From Chloroflexota bacterium (lineage in GTDB: Bacteria > Chloroflexota > UBA11872): a stretch of DNA of 13,584 nucleotides. The position numbers were made by a program, and so were the translations under genes. How positions within the stretch are numbered: the stretch's first letter is position 1; every line of letters starts with the position of its first letter. Below, piece after piece: positions 1 to 7,422 of the stretch. The notes beneath the pieces are model-generated. The model was not told the origin of the DNA. It saw only the letters and a program-made list of their open reading frames with translations, and did not search any database. The stretch lies in contig JAPOXI010000003.1 of NCBI GenBank assembly GCA_026707185.1, forward strand, positions 8,326-21,909, read 5' to 3'.

Positions 1-635
1 CGCGGGCCGAGTTGCTGAGGCGCCGCGTGCCGGCTCTGGCCGCCGCCAACGTGCGCTTCGTCACGTCCGGGGTTCCAATCGCGATTCCAACACTGCGCCA
101 AGTTCAGGCGGAGGACCTCGCGCTGCCCGCGTGGGCATCGGTGAACCAGACGCTGTATATCTACGAAGTCCAGGACTGGGCGCCTCGGGCCTGGGTCGCA
201 CGAGACTGGCGGATTGTTGATGCCGAAGCCGAGTCGCCCGAGGCCTTGGAGGCCATTGGCGGTCGTACCGACCGCGTCCTGGTTGACCGCGATCCAGGCA
301 TTTCTCCAACGCCAGCTGCCGGGACCGAGGTTGTGCATCCGCCGGAACGCGACGCCCAGCGCGTCACCGTCCGGGTGGAACTGAGCCAGCCAGGACTGCT
401 GGTGCTGAACGAGGCCATGTTTCCGGGCTGGGAAGCGACCGTGGACGGCCGCCCGACGGAGGTGGTCACCGTGAACACGCTGATGCGTGGTGTCCCGATT
501 GACAGCTCAGGCACCCATACCGTGGTGATGACCTACACGCCACCGGGATTCGCTGCAGGGATAGTGGTCTCACTCGTGGCGCTGGGCGCACTGATCGTGC
601 TGGCAGCTGCGGGAGTCTGGGTCGACCGCCGGTGA
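1..635 (+). CDS. YfhO-like membrane protein, C-terminal part (5' end outside window)
   Basis: This is the 3' end of a longer gene. The frame is open to the window edge (first full codon at 3), and about 210 residues are visible. A TTG at 12 could act as a start but would leave an implausible fragment, so I treat the gene as truncated by the window. Visible features: an NVRFV motif near visible residue 16, matching the LNVRYV segment after the membrane core of YfhO proteins; a beta-rich extracytoplasmic region with FPGW near residue 140 followed by a VDG turn; and one hydrophobic helix at about 183-205 ending in VDRR. This order is typical of the YfhO C-terminus. YfhO relatives are multi-pass GT-C-type proteins; Bacillus subtilis YfhO is implicated in glycosylating lipoteichoic acid from a lipid-linked sugar. 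A role in modifying the glycan outside the membrane is inference. The stop overlaps the next start by 4 bases. Confidence 0.72.
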   Translation, partial: RAELLRRRVPALAAANVRFVTSGVPIAIPTLRQVQAEDLALPAWASVNQTLYIYEVQDWAPRAWVARDWRIVDAEAESPEALEAIGGRTDRVLVDRDPGISPTPAAGTEVVHPPERDAQRVTVRVELSQPGLLVLNEAMFPGWEATVDGRPTEVVTVNTLMRGVPIDSSGTHTVVMTYTPPGFAAGIVVSLVALGALIVLAAAGVWVDRR

Positions 636-1762
636 AGCTGGCGCTTGTCAGCGATGCGCTTGACCCGACGAATGGATGGGGACGTTACGCCGGCGAATTG
701 GCACGGGAACTGATCAGGGCTGGGGTGGATGTTCGCCTGGTCAGCCCTCGAAGCCTGGCAACGATGGCCGATCTTCGAGATTACCCGGACCACGCGGAGA
801 TCCCATCGTTTCAGCATGGTCGACGCCATCCACTGCGAGTGCTTCAGCGCACGCTTCCACCGCTGTTTGGGGCCCTTCGAGGTGCTGATGTCATTCATTG
901 CATGGTGGAGCCCTACGCGCCGGCCGTCGCACTAGCGGCAGGTCGACGGCCTTATTTCGTTTCGCTGGTCGGTACGTATTCCGTGCCATCGGGACGGCCA
1001 CGGATGGAACGCTGGCCGCTGCGCCGGGCGCTGCGGCGGGCCCGAGGTCTGCCGGCCATCAGCGACTACACGCGCCGGCAAGTTGAGCGCGATGCCCACG
1101 TGCGGCAGACAAGCGTGGTGCCGCTTGCGGTGCGGGCCAAGGAGTTTCAGCGCGAGCACCCACCGCCCCGCGAGCCTGGCCTGATCGTCTCGGTCGGTGA
1201 GTGCAAGCCTCGCAAGGGATTCGACCTGGCTCTGGAAGCATTTGCGCGCCTGAAGTCCGAGGGCGTCGCCAGCCGATACGTAGTCGTCGGTCCAGTCAGT
1301 TCGTCATCGCGATATGCAGGTCGGTTACGTGATCGGATTCGCGAGCTTGGGCTCGATCAATTCGTCACGCTGATCGGCGTCGTCAGCGAGGACGAGCTGG
1401 TGAACTGGTACCACCGGGCGCGTGTTGTGACGATGCCGTATCGCCTGGCTGGATCCGATTTCGATGGCTTCGGTCTGGTGCTGCTGGAGGCCAACGCCTG
1501 CGGGACCCCAGTCGTCAGCGCACAAGATTCCGGAGCCGAGGAACCGGTGGTGCATGACGAGAACGGCCTCCTGGTTCCGCCAGACGACGTTTCCGCATTA
1601 ACCGAGGCGCTTCGAACCGTACTGACCGACAGAAGTCGCTGGCAGTCCCTGGCCAGTGGCGCCCGCCGCCGCGCAGACGTGATGTCATGGCGCCGATCGG
1701 CTGAGCGACTGCTGGACGTGTACGCCGACGCGTTGGGAAGCCGCTTGGAGCCGCGCGCGTGA
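632..1762 (+). CDS. Glycosyltransferase, GT4 family
   Basis: A 376-residue GT-B fold glycosyltransferase, probably cytoplasmic, moving a sugar from a nucleotide donor onto a growing lipid-linked glycan. The N-terminal Rossmann domain begins at residue 1 (MKLALVSDAL), with a glycine-rich acceptor loop GWGRYAGE at 15-22. The C-terminal donor domain begins near 183 with LIVSVGECKPRKGFD. The GT4 E-x7-E signature is at 278-286, but its first acidic residue is Asp (DGFGLVLLE), followed by the usual ACGTPVV. The length is normal for GT4. The GTG start at 632 overlaps the preceding TGA in a GTGA arrangement, which suggests translational coupling; no strong Shine-Dalgarno sequence is visible. Donor and acceptor cannot be read from the sequence. 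Confidence 0.9.
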   Translation: MKLALVSDALDPTNGWGRYAGELARELIRAGVDVRLVSPRSLATMADLRDYPDHAEIPSFQHGRRHPLRVLQRTLPPLFGALRGADVIHCMVEPYAPAVALAAGRRPYFVSLVGTYSVPSGRPRMERWPLRRALRRARGLPAISDYTRRQVERDAHVRQTSVVPLAVRAKEFQREHPPPREPGLIVSVGECKPRKGFDLALEAFARLKSEGVASRYVVVGPVSSSSRYAGRLRDRIRELGLDQFVTLIGVVSEDELVNWYHRARVVTMPYRLAGSDFDGFGLVLLEANACGTPVVSAQDSGAEEPVVHDENGLLVPPDDVSALTEALRTVLTDRSRWQSLASGARRRADVMSWRRSAERLLDVYADALGSRLEPRA

Positions 1763-3234
1763 CCGGCCGTGAGGCGCCCGCGGCTCGCCAGGGAGATCTT
1801 GAGGACCGCGCGATCCGGGGGGTGATTTCGCTCGGGATGCGCGAAGGCGGCATGAAGCTCGTCTCCTTCCTGGGCAGCGTTGCCCTCTTCCGCCTGCTCA
1901 CGCCCGCAGACTTCGGCGTCATCGTTCCAATCGCCACGTTCGCCGGACTGGTGAAGCAGTTCGCGGATCTGGGCCTGCACCCCAGCCTGATCCAGCGCGG
2001 CAGCGAGCCAGGAACCCGCGATCTGCGTGCGGTGTTCACCGGACAGCTCCTGCTCGTTTTCGCTGGTGGCGTGATCGTCTTTTTTGCTGGTCCGTTTGCG
2101 GTTGATGCATTACTGAATGATCAGATCGATCCCTGGATGACCCGGGTATTCGCCTTTTCGGTCTTCTTCACCGCTTTTCGGATTGTCCCGGCGGCCCTGC
2201 TTGAGCGTCATTTGCAGTTCGGTCGACTGGCGGCGGCCGACATCGCTGGAACCCTGTTTTACTACAGCGCCGGCATTGGGTTTGCCATCGGCGCCGCTGG
2301 CGTCTGGAGCCTCGTCATCGCACATGTCGGCGCCAGCCTCGTCTCTACGCTGGCGGTTGTCGTGGCGCGACCCTGGTGGCCCGTGCCTACGCGAAATCTA
2401 CGCGTGCTGCGCCCGCACATGGGCTTTGGCGCGCGCTTTCAAGGATCGCGTCTGGCAATCACGCTGAAGGATTCGCTCATCCCGCTCTTCACGCCGCGGG
2501 CGTTTGGCGCAGCGGCCACGGGGTATCTCAACTGGGCCAACCGGGTGTCTGCGCAGCCACTGGCTCTCACGCAGTGGGTGGCACGGGTTAGCCTGCCGAC
2601 GTTCGCGCGGATCCAGGATGCGCCCGAGCAGGTTCGCCGCGGCGCGGAGCTCACCCTGAAGTGGAATGCGATCGTGACGCTGCCGGGATTCGTTGCCGTC
2701 ATTGCGTTTGGGCCGGAGATCGCCAGCCTGATTTATGGCGATCAATGGTTGCCGGCGGTTCCGGCTCTGTATGTCCTGGCCATTAACAATGCGCTCATCC
2801 CGATCAATGGGCTGATAACGCCGATTCTGAACGCCGTGGGTAAGACGAAAACGGTTCTTCTGGTGTCGCTCGGCTGGGCGGCTGCTGCCTGGGGTTTGGC
2901 TGCGATTCTCATGGCGCTGGGAACCGGATTCCTGGCAGTTCCGATTGGCCTGGCTGTTTCGCAGGGCCTGGCGGCTCTGGTATTGCTGCCGATAGGTCGC
3001 CGTGAATTCGACCTGCGGCTCGCGCACCACCTGGTACGTCCGCTGCTGGCGGCCGTAGGCGCCGGGCTGTTTGGCCGTTTCGTTCTCCTGCCGCTGCTGA
3101 CTGATGCCGTCCTGCTGATCCAGGGCGGCATCGTGGTCGTGTTGATCTACGCCGCACTTCTCTACGTCATTGACCGCAGCGCGCTGCGGTCTGAGCTCGG
3201 TGCGCTGTGGAAGCGCCGCACCGCGTCTGCCTGA
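1759..3234 (+). CDS. Wzx-like polysaccharide flippase (MOP superfamily)
   Basis: A 491-residue, very hydrophobic integral membrane protein with roughly 12 to 14 predicted membrane segments spread from about residue 33 to 471. The N-terminal signature is that of the polysaccharide-transporter families: RLLTPADFGV at 45-54, and a DLGLHPSLIQRG segment at 70-81, which is typical of the Wzx/oligosaccharide flippase branch. The expected role is to flip the undecaprenyl-diphosphate-linked oligosaccharide from the inner to the outer face of the cytoplasmic membrane. It is the only flippase candidate here and sits among the glycosyltransferases, as in Wzx/Wzy loci, though no Wzy is visible. The GTG start at 1759 overlaps the preceding stop by 4 bases, and GGAG at 1747-1750 lies 8 bases upstream as a plausible ribosome binding site. 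Export of another lipid-linked glycan, for example of a teichoic or glycoprotein type, is possible. Confidence 0.88.
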   Translation: MTGREAPAARQGDLEDRAIRGVISLGMREGGMKLVSFLGSVALFRLLTPADFGVIVPIATFAGLVKQFADLGLHPSLIQRGSEPGTRDLRAVFTGQLLLVFAGGVIVFFAGPFAVDALLNDQIDPWMTRVFAFSVFFTAFRIVPAALLERHLQFGRLAAADIAGTLFYYSAGIGFAIGAAGVWSLVIAHVGASLVSTLAVVVARPWWPVPTRNLRVLRPHMGFGARFQGSRLAITLKDSLIPLFTPRAFGAAATGYLNWANRVSAQPLALTQWVARVSLPTFARIQDAPEQVRRGAELTLKWNAIVTLPGFVAVIAFGPEIASLIYGDQWLPAVPALYVLAINNALIPINGLITPILNAVGKTKTVLLVSLGWAAAAWGLAAILMALGTGFLAVPIGLAVSQGLAALVLLPIGRREFDLRLAHHLVRPLLAAVGAGLFGRFVLLPLLTDAVLLIQGGIVVVLIYAALLYVIDRSALRSELGALWKRRTASA

Positions 3235-3241
3235 ATTCGCC

Positions 3242-4291
3242 GTGCGAGTGCTCCTCATCGGCCCGCAATGGGACACCGGACAGTGGACGGAATACTGCGC
3301 GCTGGGGCTCGAGGCCGGGGGGCACGATGTCCGGACGTTTCGGTACAGCCGGAGCCTTGAGCGGCCGGTCGGACTGTGGGGGCGGGTACAGCGGAGGCTG
3401 GTGGGGCCCGATCGCTTCGAAATAGGTCGGGTATTTGATGCGGCGCGGGTGGACAACCTGGCCGCGCTTAGCCTCGCCGAGGCGCACCGGCCGGAGTTCA
3501 CGTTGGTCCTGAAGGGCGAAGTCCTGCTGCCGGAATCGGTTGAGCGTCTCCGATATCTGACGAACGGTCCCGTGGTGCAATGGTGCGGCGACGATCCGAG
3601 CTGGTTCCCCAACATCATCGGAGCGGCACACTTATACGACCGGTTTTACCTGGCCGATCCGACGTATGCACCCGGTCTTGAACCGCGCGGGGTCCACGCG
3701 GGGTTTCTGCCGCACGCTGTGAATCCGGCTTCGTGGGCCGGGGACGACGCAGACGACGAGTCGACGGACGTCATTTTCGTCGGAGACGCACGACACAACA
3801 TGGGGCATCTCCCAGCGAATCGGTCCAGGGTTGACATCCTGGAGGCCGTTGCTCGCTCCGGGGTCGCGTTGGCCGTGTGGGGCCGTGGATGGGAGAAACT
3901 GGAGTCGAGCTATCGCGTTCGCGATGCCCATTGCGGCCTGACCCTTCTTCCCGCGGCTGCCGTGGCCCGCGCCTACCGGGGCGCCAAGATCGTGCTGAAC
4001 GTCCACCACGCGCAAATGCGCGAAGGGCCGAATATGCGCACGTTCGAAATCCCGGCCGCCGGCGCCTTTCAGCTCACGGATTACAAGGCTCAGATGGACG
4101 ATCTGTTCGAGATCGGAACCGAGCTTGCGGTTTACGAGGACGCCGGCGACGTGGTCGACGCGATTCACCGCTTCCTGAACGACGAGCCGGCGCGGCGCGC
4201 GATCACACTGGCCGGCAAGCGTCGCGTCGAGCGCGATCACACATATGCCGTTCGAATGCGGCAACTCATTGACGGCGCGCGTGATGGCTGA
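3242..4291 (+). CDS. CgeB-like glycosyltransferase
   Basis: A 349-residue protein resembling the CgeB/DUF3880 group of glycosyltransferases, whose C-terminal half is a GT1/GT4-like donor domain. I chose the GTG at 3242 because the Rossmann strand (RVLLIGPQW) begins there and it lies 7 bases after the flippase stop; an upstream in-frame start at 3170 would overlap the flippase by 65 bases and add an uncharacteristic leader. Visible motifs: VVQWCGDDPSWF at 111-122, the loop where CgeB proteins usually have a W-x-D-x-P; a second domain entry DVIFVGDARHNMG at 176-188; and GPNMRTFEIPAAGAFQLTD at 262-280, the CgeB-type counterpart of the GT4 E-x7-E region. CgeB was first linked to spore-coat glycosylation in Bacillus, but homologues are common in polysaccharide loci and do not imply sporulation. 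The sugar is unknown. Confidence 0.83.
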   Translation: MRVLLIGPQWDTGQWTEYCALGLEAGGHDVRTFRYSRSLERPVGLWGRVQRRLVGPDRFEIGRVFDAARVDNLAALSLAEAHRPEFTLVLKGEVLLPESVERLRYLTNGPVVQWCGDDPSWFPNIIGAAHLYDRFYLADPTYAPGLEPRGVHAGFLPHAVNPASWAGDDADDESTDVIFVGDARHNMGHLPANRSRVDILEAVARSGVALAVWGRGWEKLESSYRVRDAHCGLTLLPAAAVARAYRGAKIVLNVHHAQMREGPNMRTFEIPAAGAFQLTDYKAQMDDLFEIGTELAVYEDAGDVVDAIHRFLNDEPARRAITLAGKRRVERDHTYAVRMRQLIDGARDG

Positions 4292-5102
4292 CGGGCGTTT
4301 CCCGACCGCCCTGGTAGCCCGAAGCGACGTCGAGATTCTTCGACTGGCCGTGCAGGCGCATCCCCATCAGCCAGCCATTGCGCTCTGGCGCGCCACCGAG
4401 TTCGCCATGCTCCGCAACGTGACGTTTGCCGCGCCTGTGCTGGACCTGGGCTGCGGAACCGGTGAAGTCGCGCGCTGCGTCTTGCGCTCGCATTGGCCGG
4501 TCGACGGACTGGAGCTGGTAGCCCGCGAGGTTCGGGTCGCGCACCAATCAGGCGTGTACCGGTCCGTAATGCGTGCGGACGGAACGGCGCTGCCGGCAGC
4601 CTCCGCGACCTACGGCGCCGTCTACAGCCACAGTGTGCTGGAACACATTCCAAATGACCTGGGAGCGGTTCGGGAGGCTGCGCGAACTCTTCGGCAAGGC
4701 GGACGCCTTGTGTTCACGGTTCCGTCACCTGCCTTCGCGGCGCGCATCAAGGCTGAGTCGGGTTGCGCCGCGCTGGAGGCCACGAATGCTCGGCTGGGCC
4801 ACTTCCACTATCGGTCTCTGGAAGAATGGACGAACTGCCTGGGCCAGCGTGGCCTGGTAGTTGTAGCCAGTCACGGACACTTGCCGGCCGCGACACAGCG
4901 GACCTGGCGGCACCTGGATGAGCTTCTTGTTCGACGAGTTGGCGGCCGTCGCGTCCTTGATTGGATTCGAGGTCTTCAACGGCGCCGGATCCTGCCGATG
5001 TCGTTATGGATTGCCTTGTGGTCGGCGCTCCTCTGGCGGCCATTTCGACGGCCGGTTGATGAGCCGGGCGGATATCTCATCGTGGCTGAGCGGCATTCGT
5101 GA
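4284..5102 (+). CDS. Class I SAM-dependent methyltransferase
   Basis: A 272-residue class I methyltransferase. Motif I is VLDLGCGTGE at 52-61; the acidic residue at the end of the second strand, which binds the SAM ribose, is probably E77 (GLEL); the motif around strand 4 is YSHSVLEHIPN at 114-124, in the style of Methyltransf_11; and GGRLVFTVPSP lies at 139-149. The C-terminal region contains a Trp-rich hydrophobic stretch (about 237-253) followed by basic residues, which may be a membrane-associating helix. I placed the start at ATG 4284, overlapping the previous gene by 8 bases. GTG 4281 is equally possible, and ATG 4245 would give a 47-base overlap and an unusual leader. In this setting it could O-methylate a sugar, for example as a cap or decoration, but the substrate is inference. 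The stop overlaps the next GTG start by 4 bases. Confidence 0.85.
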   Translation: MADGRFPTALVARSDVEILRLAVQAHPHQPAIALWRATEFAMLRNVTFAAPVLDLGCGTGEVARCVLRSHWPVDGLELVAREVRVAHQSGVYRSVMRADGTALPAASATYGAVYSHSVLEHIPNDLGAVREAARTLRQGGRLVFTVPSPAFAARIKAESGCAALEATNARLGHFHYRSLEEWTNCLGQRGLVVVASHGHLPAATQRTWRHLDELLVRRVGGRRVLDWIRGLQRRRILPMSLWIALWSALLWRPFRRPVDEPGGYLIVAERHS

Positions 5103-6169
5103 GCGACCTTCGCGTTCTGCACGTGTCGCCAACCTGGTTCGGCGACGAGTCGGTGCGCGGAGGCGGCGAACGCTACCCGCTGGAACTGGCGAGCGCGATG
5201 CTGCGGCGCACGCCCACGCGCCTGGTCTCATTTGGCGATCGACCGGGCCGGCGTCGAGTGGCCGGGTTCGACATCGAAGTTCAGCGGACCTGGCGGCAGC
5301 TGCGAGGCCGACCGTACGACGCGATCGGACCGGGGTTCCTGGGCGCTCTGGCATGGGCGAATATCGTCCACTGCCATCAAGCCAGGTCGGGACTCACAGG
5401 TCTGTCGGCGTTGATCGGCCGTCCGCTCGGAAAGCGGGTTTTCGTTACGGATCACGGCGGCGGCGGAGTGAATTGGGTGCGACGTCTGCGAATCGGCCGC
5501 TGGATCAATGCGCAGTTGGCCCAAAGCGAGTTTGCTGCCGCCACGCTCCCCTACGTCGGGCGCAGGGTGGAAGTCATCTATGCGGGTGTCGACACCGGCA
5601 AGTACTCACCAGGTTCCGAGAAGACGCCTGGCCGTGTGGTGTTCGTGGGCCGACTGCTGCCGCATAAGGGCATTGAGACCGCGATTCGAGGCTTGCCCGC
5701 TGGCGCGACGCTAGAGATATACGGCCGACCCTATGACGAGCAATACCTGGAATTCCTTCGTTCCGAGGCGCACGCCCGTCCAGTCCGCATCCACACCGAG
5801 GCGTCGGACGACGAGGTCATTGCTGCGATGTCTTCGGCCTGCGCCTTCGTAATGCCGTCCGTCTACGAGGACTACCTCGGGCGACGTCAGACGTTGCCCG
5901 AGTTAGTGGGGCTGGCGCCGCTCGAGGCCATGGCGTGCGGAACGGTGGCGGTGGTTTCGGATGTGGCCGGAATGCCCGAGATCATTCCACCGGTTGGTGG
6001 AATCATTGTCCCTCCGAGCGATTCGGAGAGGCTGCGCCACGCGCTGGCGCCGCTCACGGCTTCAATTGAGCAAGCGTGGATGCAGGGACAGGCTGCTCGC
6101 GAGCATGTTGTAAGCCGCTTCACCTGGTCCGCCGTGGCCGACCGCTGCCTGGCGGCCTACACCGCCTAG
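5099..6169 (+). CDS. Glycosyltransferase, GT4 family
   Basis: A 356-residue GT-B glycosyltransferase. The N-terminal domain opens with LRVLHVSPTWFG (4-15) and a glycine-rich GGGERY loop at 21-26. The donor-binding domain begins with RVVFVGRLLPHKGIE at 179-193, a classic GT4 entry. The E-x7-E signature is intact at E268 and E276 (ELVGLAPLE) and is followed by AMACGTVAVVS. The segment before it (SVYEDYLGRRQTLPE) is longer than in simple EGFG-type GT4 enzymes and matches a subgroup in which a Tyr-rich loop precedes the signature. The GTG start at 5099 overlaps the methyltransferase stop as GTGA, so the two are probably translated as a coupled pair. The expected role is cytoplasmic extension of the lipid-linked glycan; the sugar is unknown. 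Confidence 0.9.
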   Translation: MSDLRVLHVSPTWFGDESVRGGGERYPLELASAMLRRTPTRLVSFGDRPGRRRVAGFDIEVQRTWRQLRGRPYDAIGPGFLGALAWANIVHCHQARSGLTGLSALIGRPLGKRVFVTDHGGGGVNWVRRLRIGRWINAQLAQSEFAAATLPYVGRRVEVIYAGVDTGKYSPGSEKTPGRVVFVGRLLPHKGIETAIRGLPAGATLEIYGRPYDEQYLEFLRSEAHARPVRIHTEASDDEVIAAMSSACAFVMPSVYEDYLGRRQTLPELVGLAPLEAMACGTVAVVSDVAGMPEIIPPVGGIIVPPSDSERLRHALAPLTASIEQAWMQGQAAREHVVSRFTWSAVADRCLAAYTA

Positions 6170-6201
6170 AATCGCTCCACACCACCTGCGGGCCGAGTCA
6201 A

Positions 6202-7422
6202 ATGCGAATCGCCTTGCTGGCCGATACCTATCCCCCCGACAACCGGGGCGGAGCCGGTGTGGTGGTGGAGCGCCTGGCCGGCGCGTTTGTTCGGGCGGGG
6301 CACGACGTGTGTGTTGTGTCTACCACGTCGGGGCGAGGCTCGATTCAAGAGCAGGACGGCGTGCGCGTGCGGCGACTGCGATCGCGCTATCCGGAGCGTT
6401 TTCGCAACACCGTGGCCATGGCCAACCCGACGGTCCTGCCAGGCGTGCGTCGTGAACTGGCTGACTTCAAGCCTGAAGTCGTCCACGCGCACAACGTGCA
6501 CCAGCACCTGTCGTTCGCAACGCTGTCCGCGGCGGCGCGCCTTGGGGCGCCGGTGCTCTATACGGCGCATGACTATCTGCTGTTTTGCTGCATCAAGTTC
6601 ATCTGCACCGGCGGGCCGGTCGACTTTCGGCAGCGCTGGTTCAACTGCGCCAAGTGCCAGCGATTCCGCTGGAATCCGGCGCGCAACGTTGTGATCGATC
6701 ACCACATGGCGAAGCACGTGAGTCACCTGTTCGCCATCAGCCGGACGCTGCAAACCGCGTTGCGTGCCAACGGGTTCGGAGGCGCCGAAGTCGTCTACAA
6801 CGGGGTGGACCTGGACTGGTGGGGCGGTGGCGATGGTGCGGCGTTTCGGTCGGCATATGGGCTGGACGGAGCGCCGCTGGCGCTGCTGGCCGCCCGCGTT
6901 TCGCGAGAGAAGGGCGCCGAGGCGGCGCTGCACGCACTGGCGCATTCGCAACATCCCAAACTGCGTCTGATGATCGCCGGCGAGAATCCACGCTATACGC
7001 CCAAGCTTCAGCGGCTGGCTGACGAGGTAGGCGTGGGCGACCGCCTACTGCTGCCCGGCTGGATGGAGCCAGAGGCGCTACGCGACGCCTACGCCGCCGC
7101 GACCGTGACGCTGGCGCCTTCGACCTACCCAGACCCGTTCAATCTGACACTCATTGAGTCGATGGCGGCGAGCCGCCCGGTCATCGCGTCGACCCTTGGC
7201 GCCGGTCCTGAGATCGTGTCCGACGGCGCCTGGGGCTACACCGTCGATCCCAACGATGCGTTGGCCTTTGCCGATCGGTTAGACCTCATCGTGAGTGATC
7301 CACAGCATGCAGAACGACTGGGCGAGGCAGGTCAGCAGCGCGCCGCATCGGCTTTTTCGCTCCAACGGCAGGTCAGGCAGACGCTTGCGCGCTACGACGC
7401 CGTGTTGTCCAGCCGCACGTGA
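6202..7422 (+). CDS. Glycosyltransferase, GT4 family, with Cys-rich acceptor-domain insert
   Basis: A 406-residue GT-B glycosyltransferase. I chose ATG 6202 because MRIALLADTYPPDNRGG is a textbook GT4 N-terminus; the open frame runs upstream to 6076 but overlaps the previous gene and is not protein-like. A 32-base gap precedes it. Domains: acceptor-side Rossmann domain about 1-180, with VVHAHNVHQH at 93-102 and TAHDY at 121-125; donor domain from about 225 (LALLAARVSREKGAE). The E-x7-E signature has Asp first (D311) and Glu second (E319). Five cysteines cluster after the HDY motif (C129, C130, C135, C149, C152), including a C-x2-C pair. Similar Cys-containing loops occur in a subset of GT4 enzymes after HDYW-type motifs and might bind a metal. 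Sugar specificity is unknown. The gene ends in a GTGA overlap with the next. Confidence 0.9.
   Translation: MRIALLADTYPPDNRGGAGVVVERLAGAFVRAGHDVCVVSTTSGRGSIQEQDGVRVRRLRSRYPERFRNTVAMANPTVLPGVRRELADFKPEVVHAHNVHQHLSFATLSAAARLGAPVLYTAHDYLLFCCIKFICTGGPVDFRQRWFNCAKCQRFRWNPARNVVIDHHMAKHVSHLFAISRTLQTALRANGFGGAEVVYNGVDLDWWGGGDGAAFRSAYGLDGAPLALLAARVSREKGAEAALHALAHSQHPKLRLMIAGENPRYTPKLQRLADEVGVGDRLLLPGWMEPEALRDAYAAATVTLAPSTYPDPFNLTLIESMAASRPVIASTLGAGPEIVSDGAWGYTVDPNDALAFADRLDLIVSDPQHAERLGEAGQQRAASAFSLQRQVRQTLARYDAVLSSRT

Noticed and set aside
2398..3618. A long (406-codon) open frame on the - strand across the flippase and CgeB-like genes
   Set aside because: Its translation is Arg/Ser/Pro-rich with no recognisable motif and it spans two well-supported + strand genes; it is a high-GC shadow frame.
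3632..4264. A 210-codon open frame on the - strand inside the CgeB-like gene
   Set aside because: No domain motif and fully contained in a supported gene on the other strand.
4918..5667. A 249-codon + strand open frame overlapping the methyltransferase and the next GT4
   Set aside because: It is out of frame with both strongly supported genes, and the translation is Arg/Ser/Gly-rich without motifs.
6076..6201. A 42-codon N-terminal extension of the GT4 gene that starts at 6202
   Set aside because: It overlaps the previous gene, reads as non-protein-like sequence, and the conserved GT4 N-terminus begins exactly at ATG 6202.
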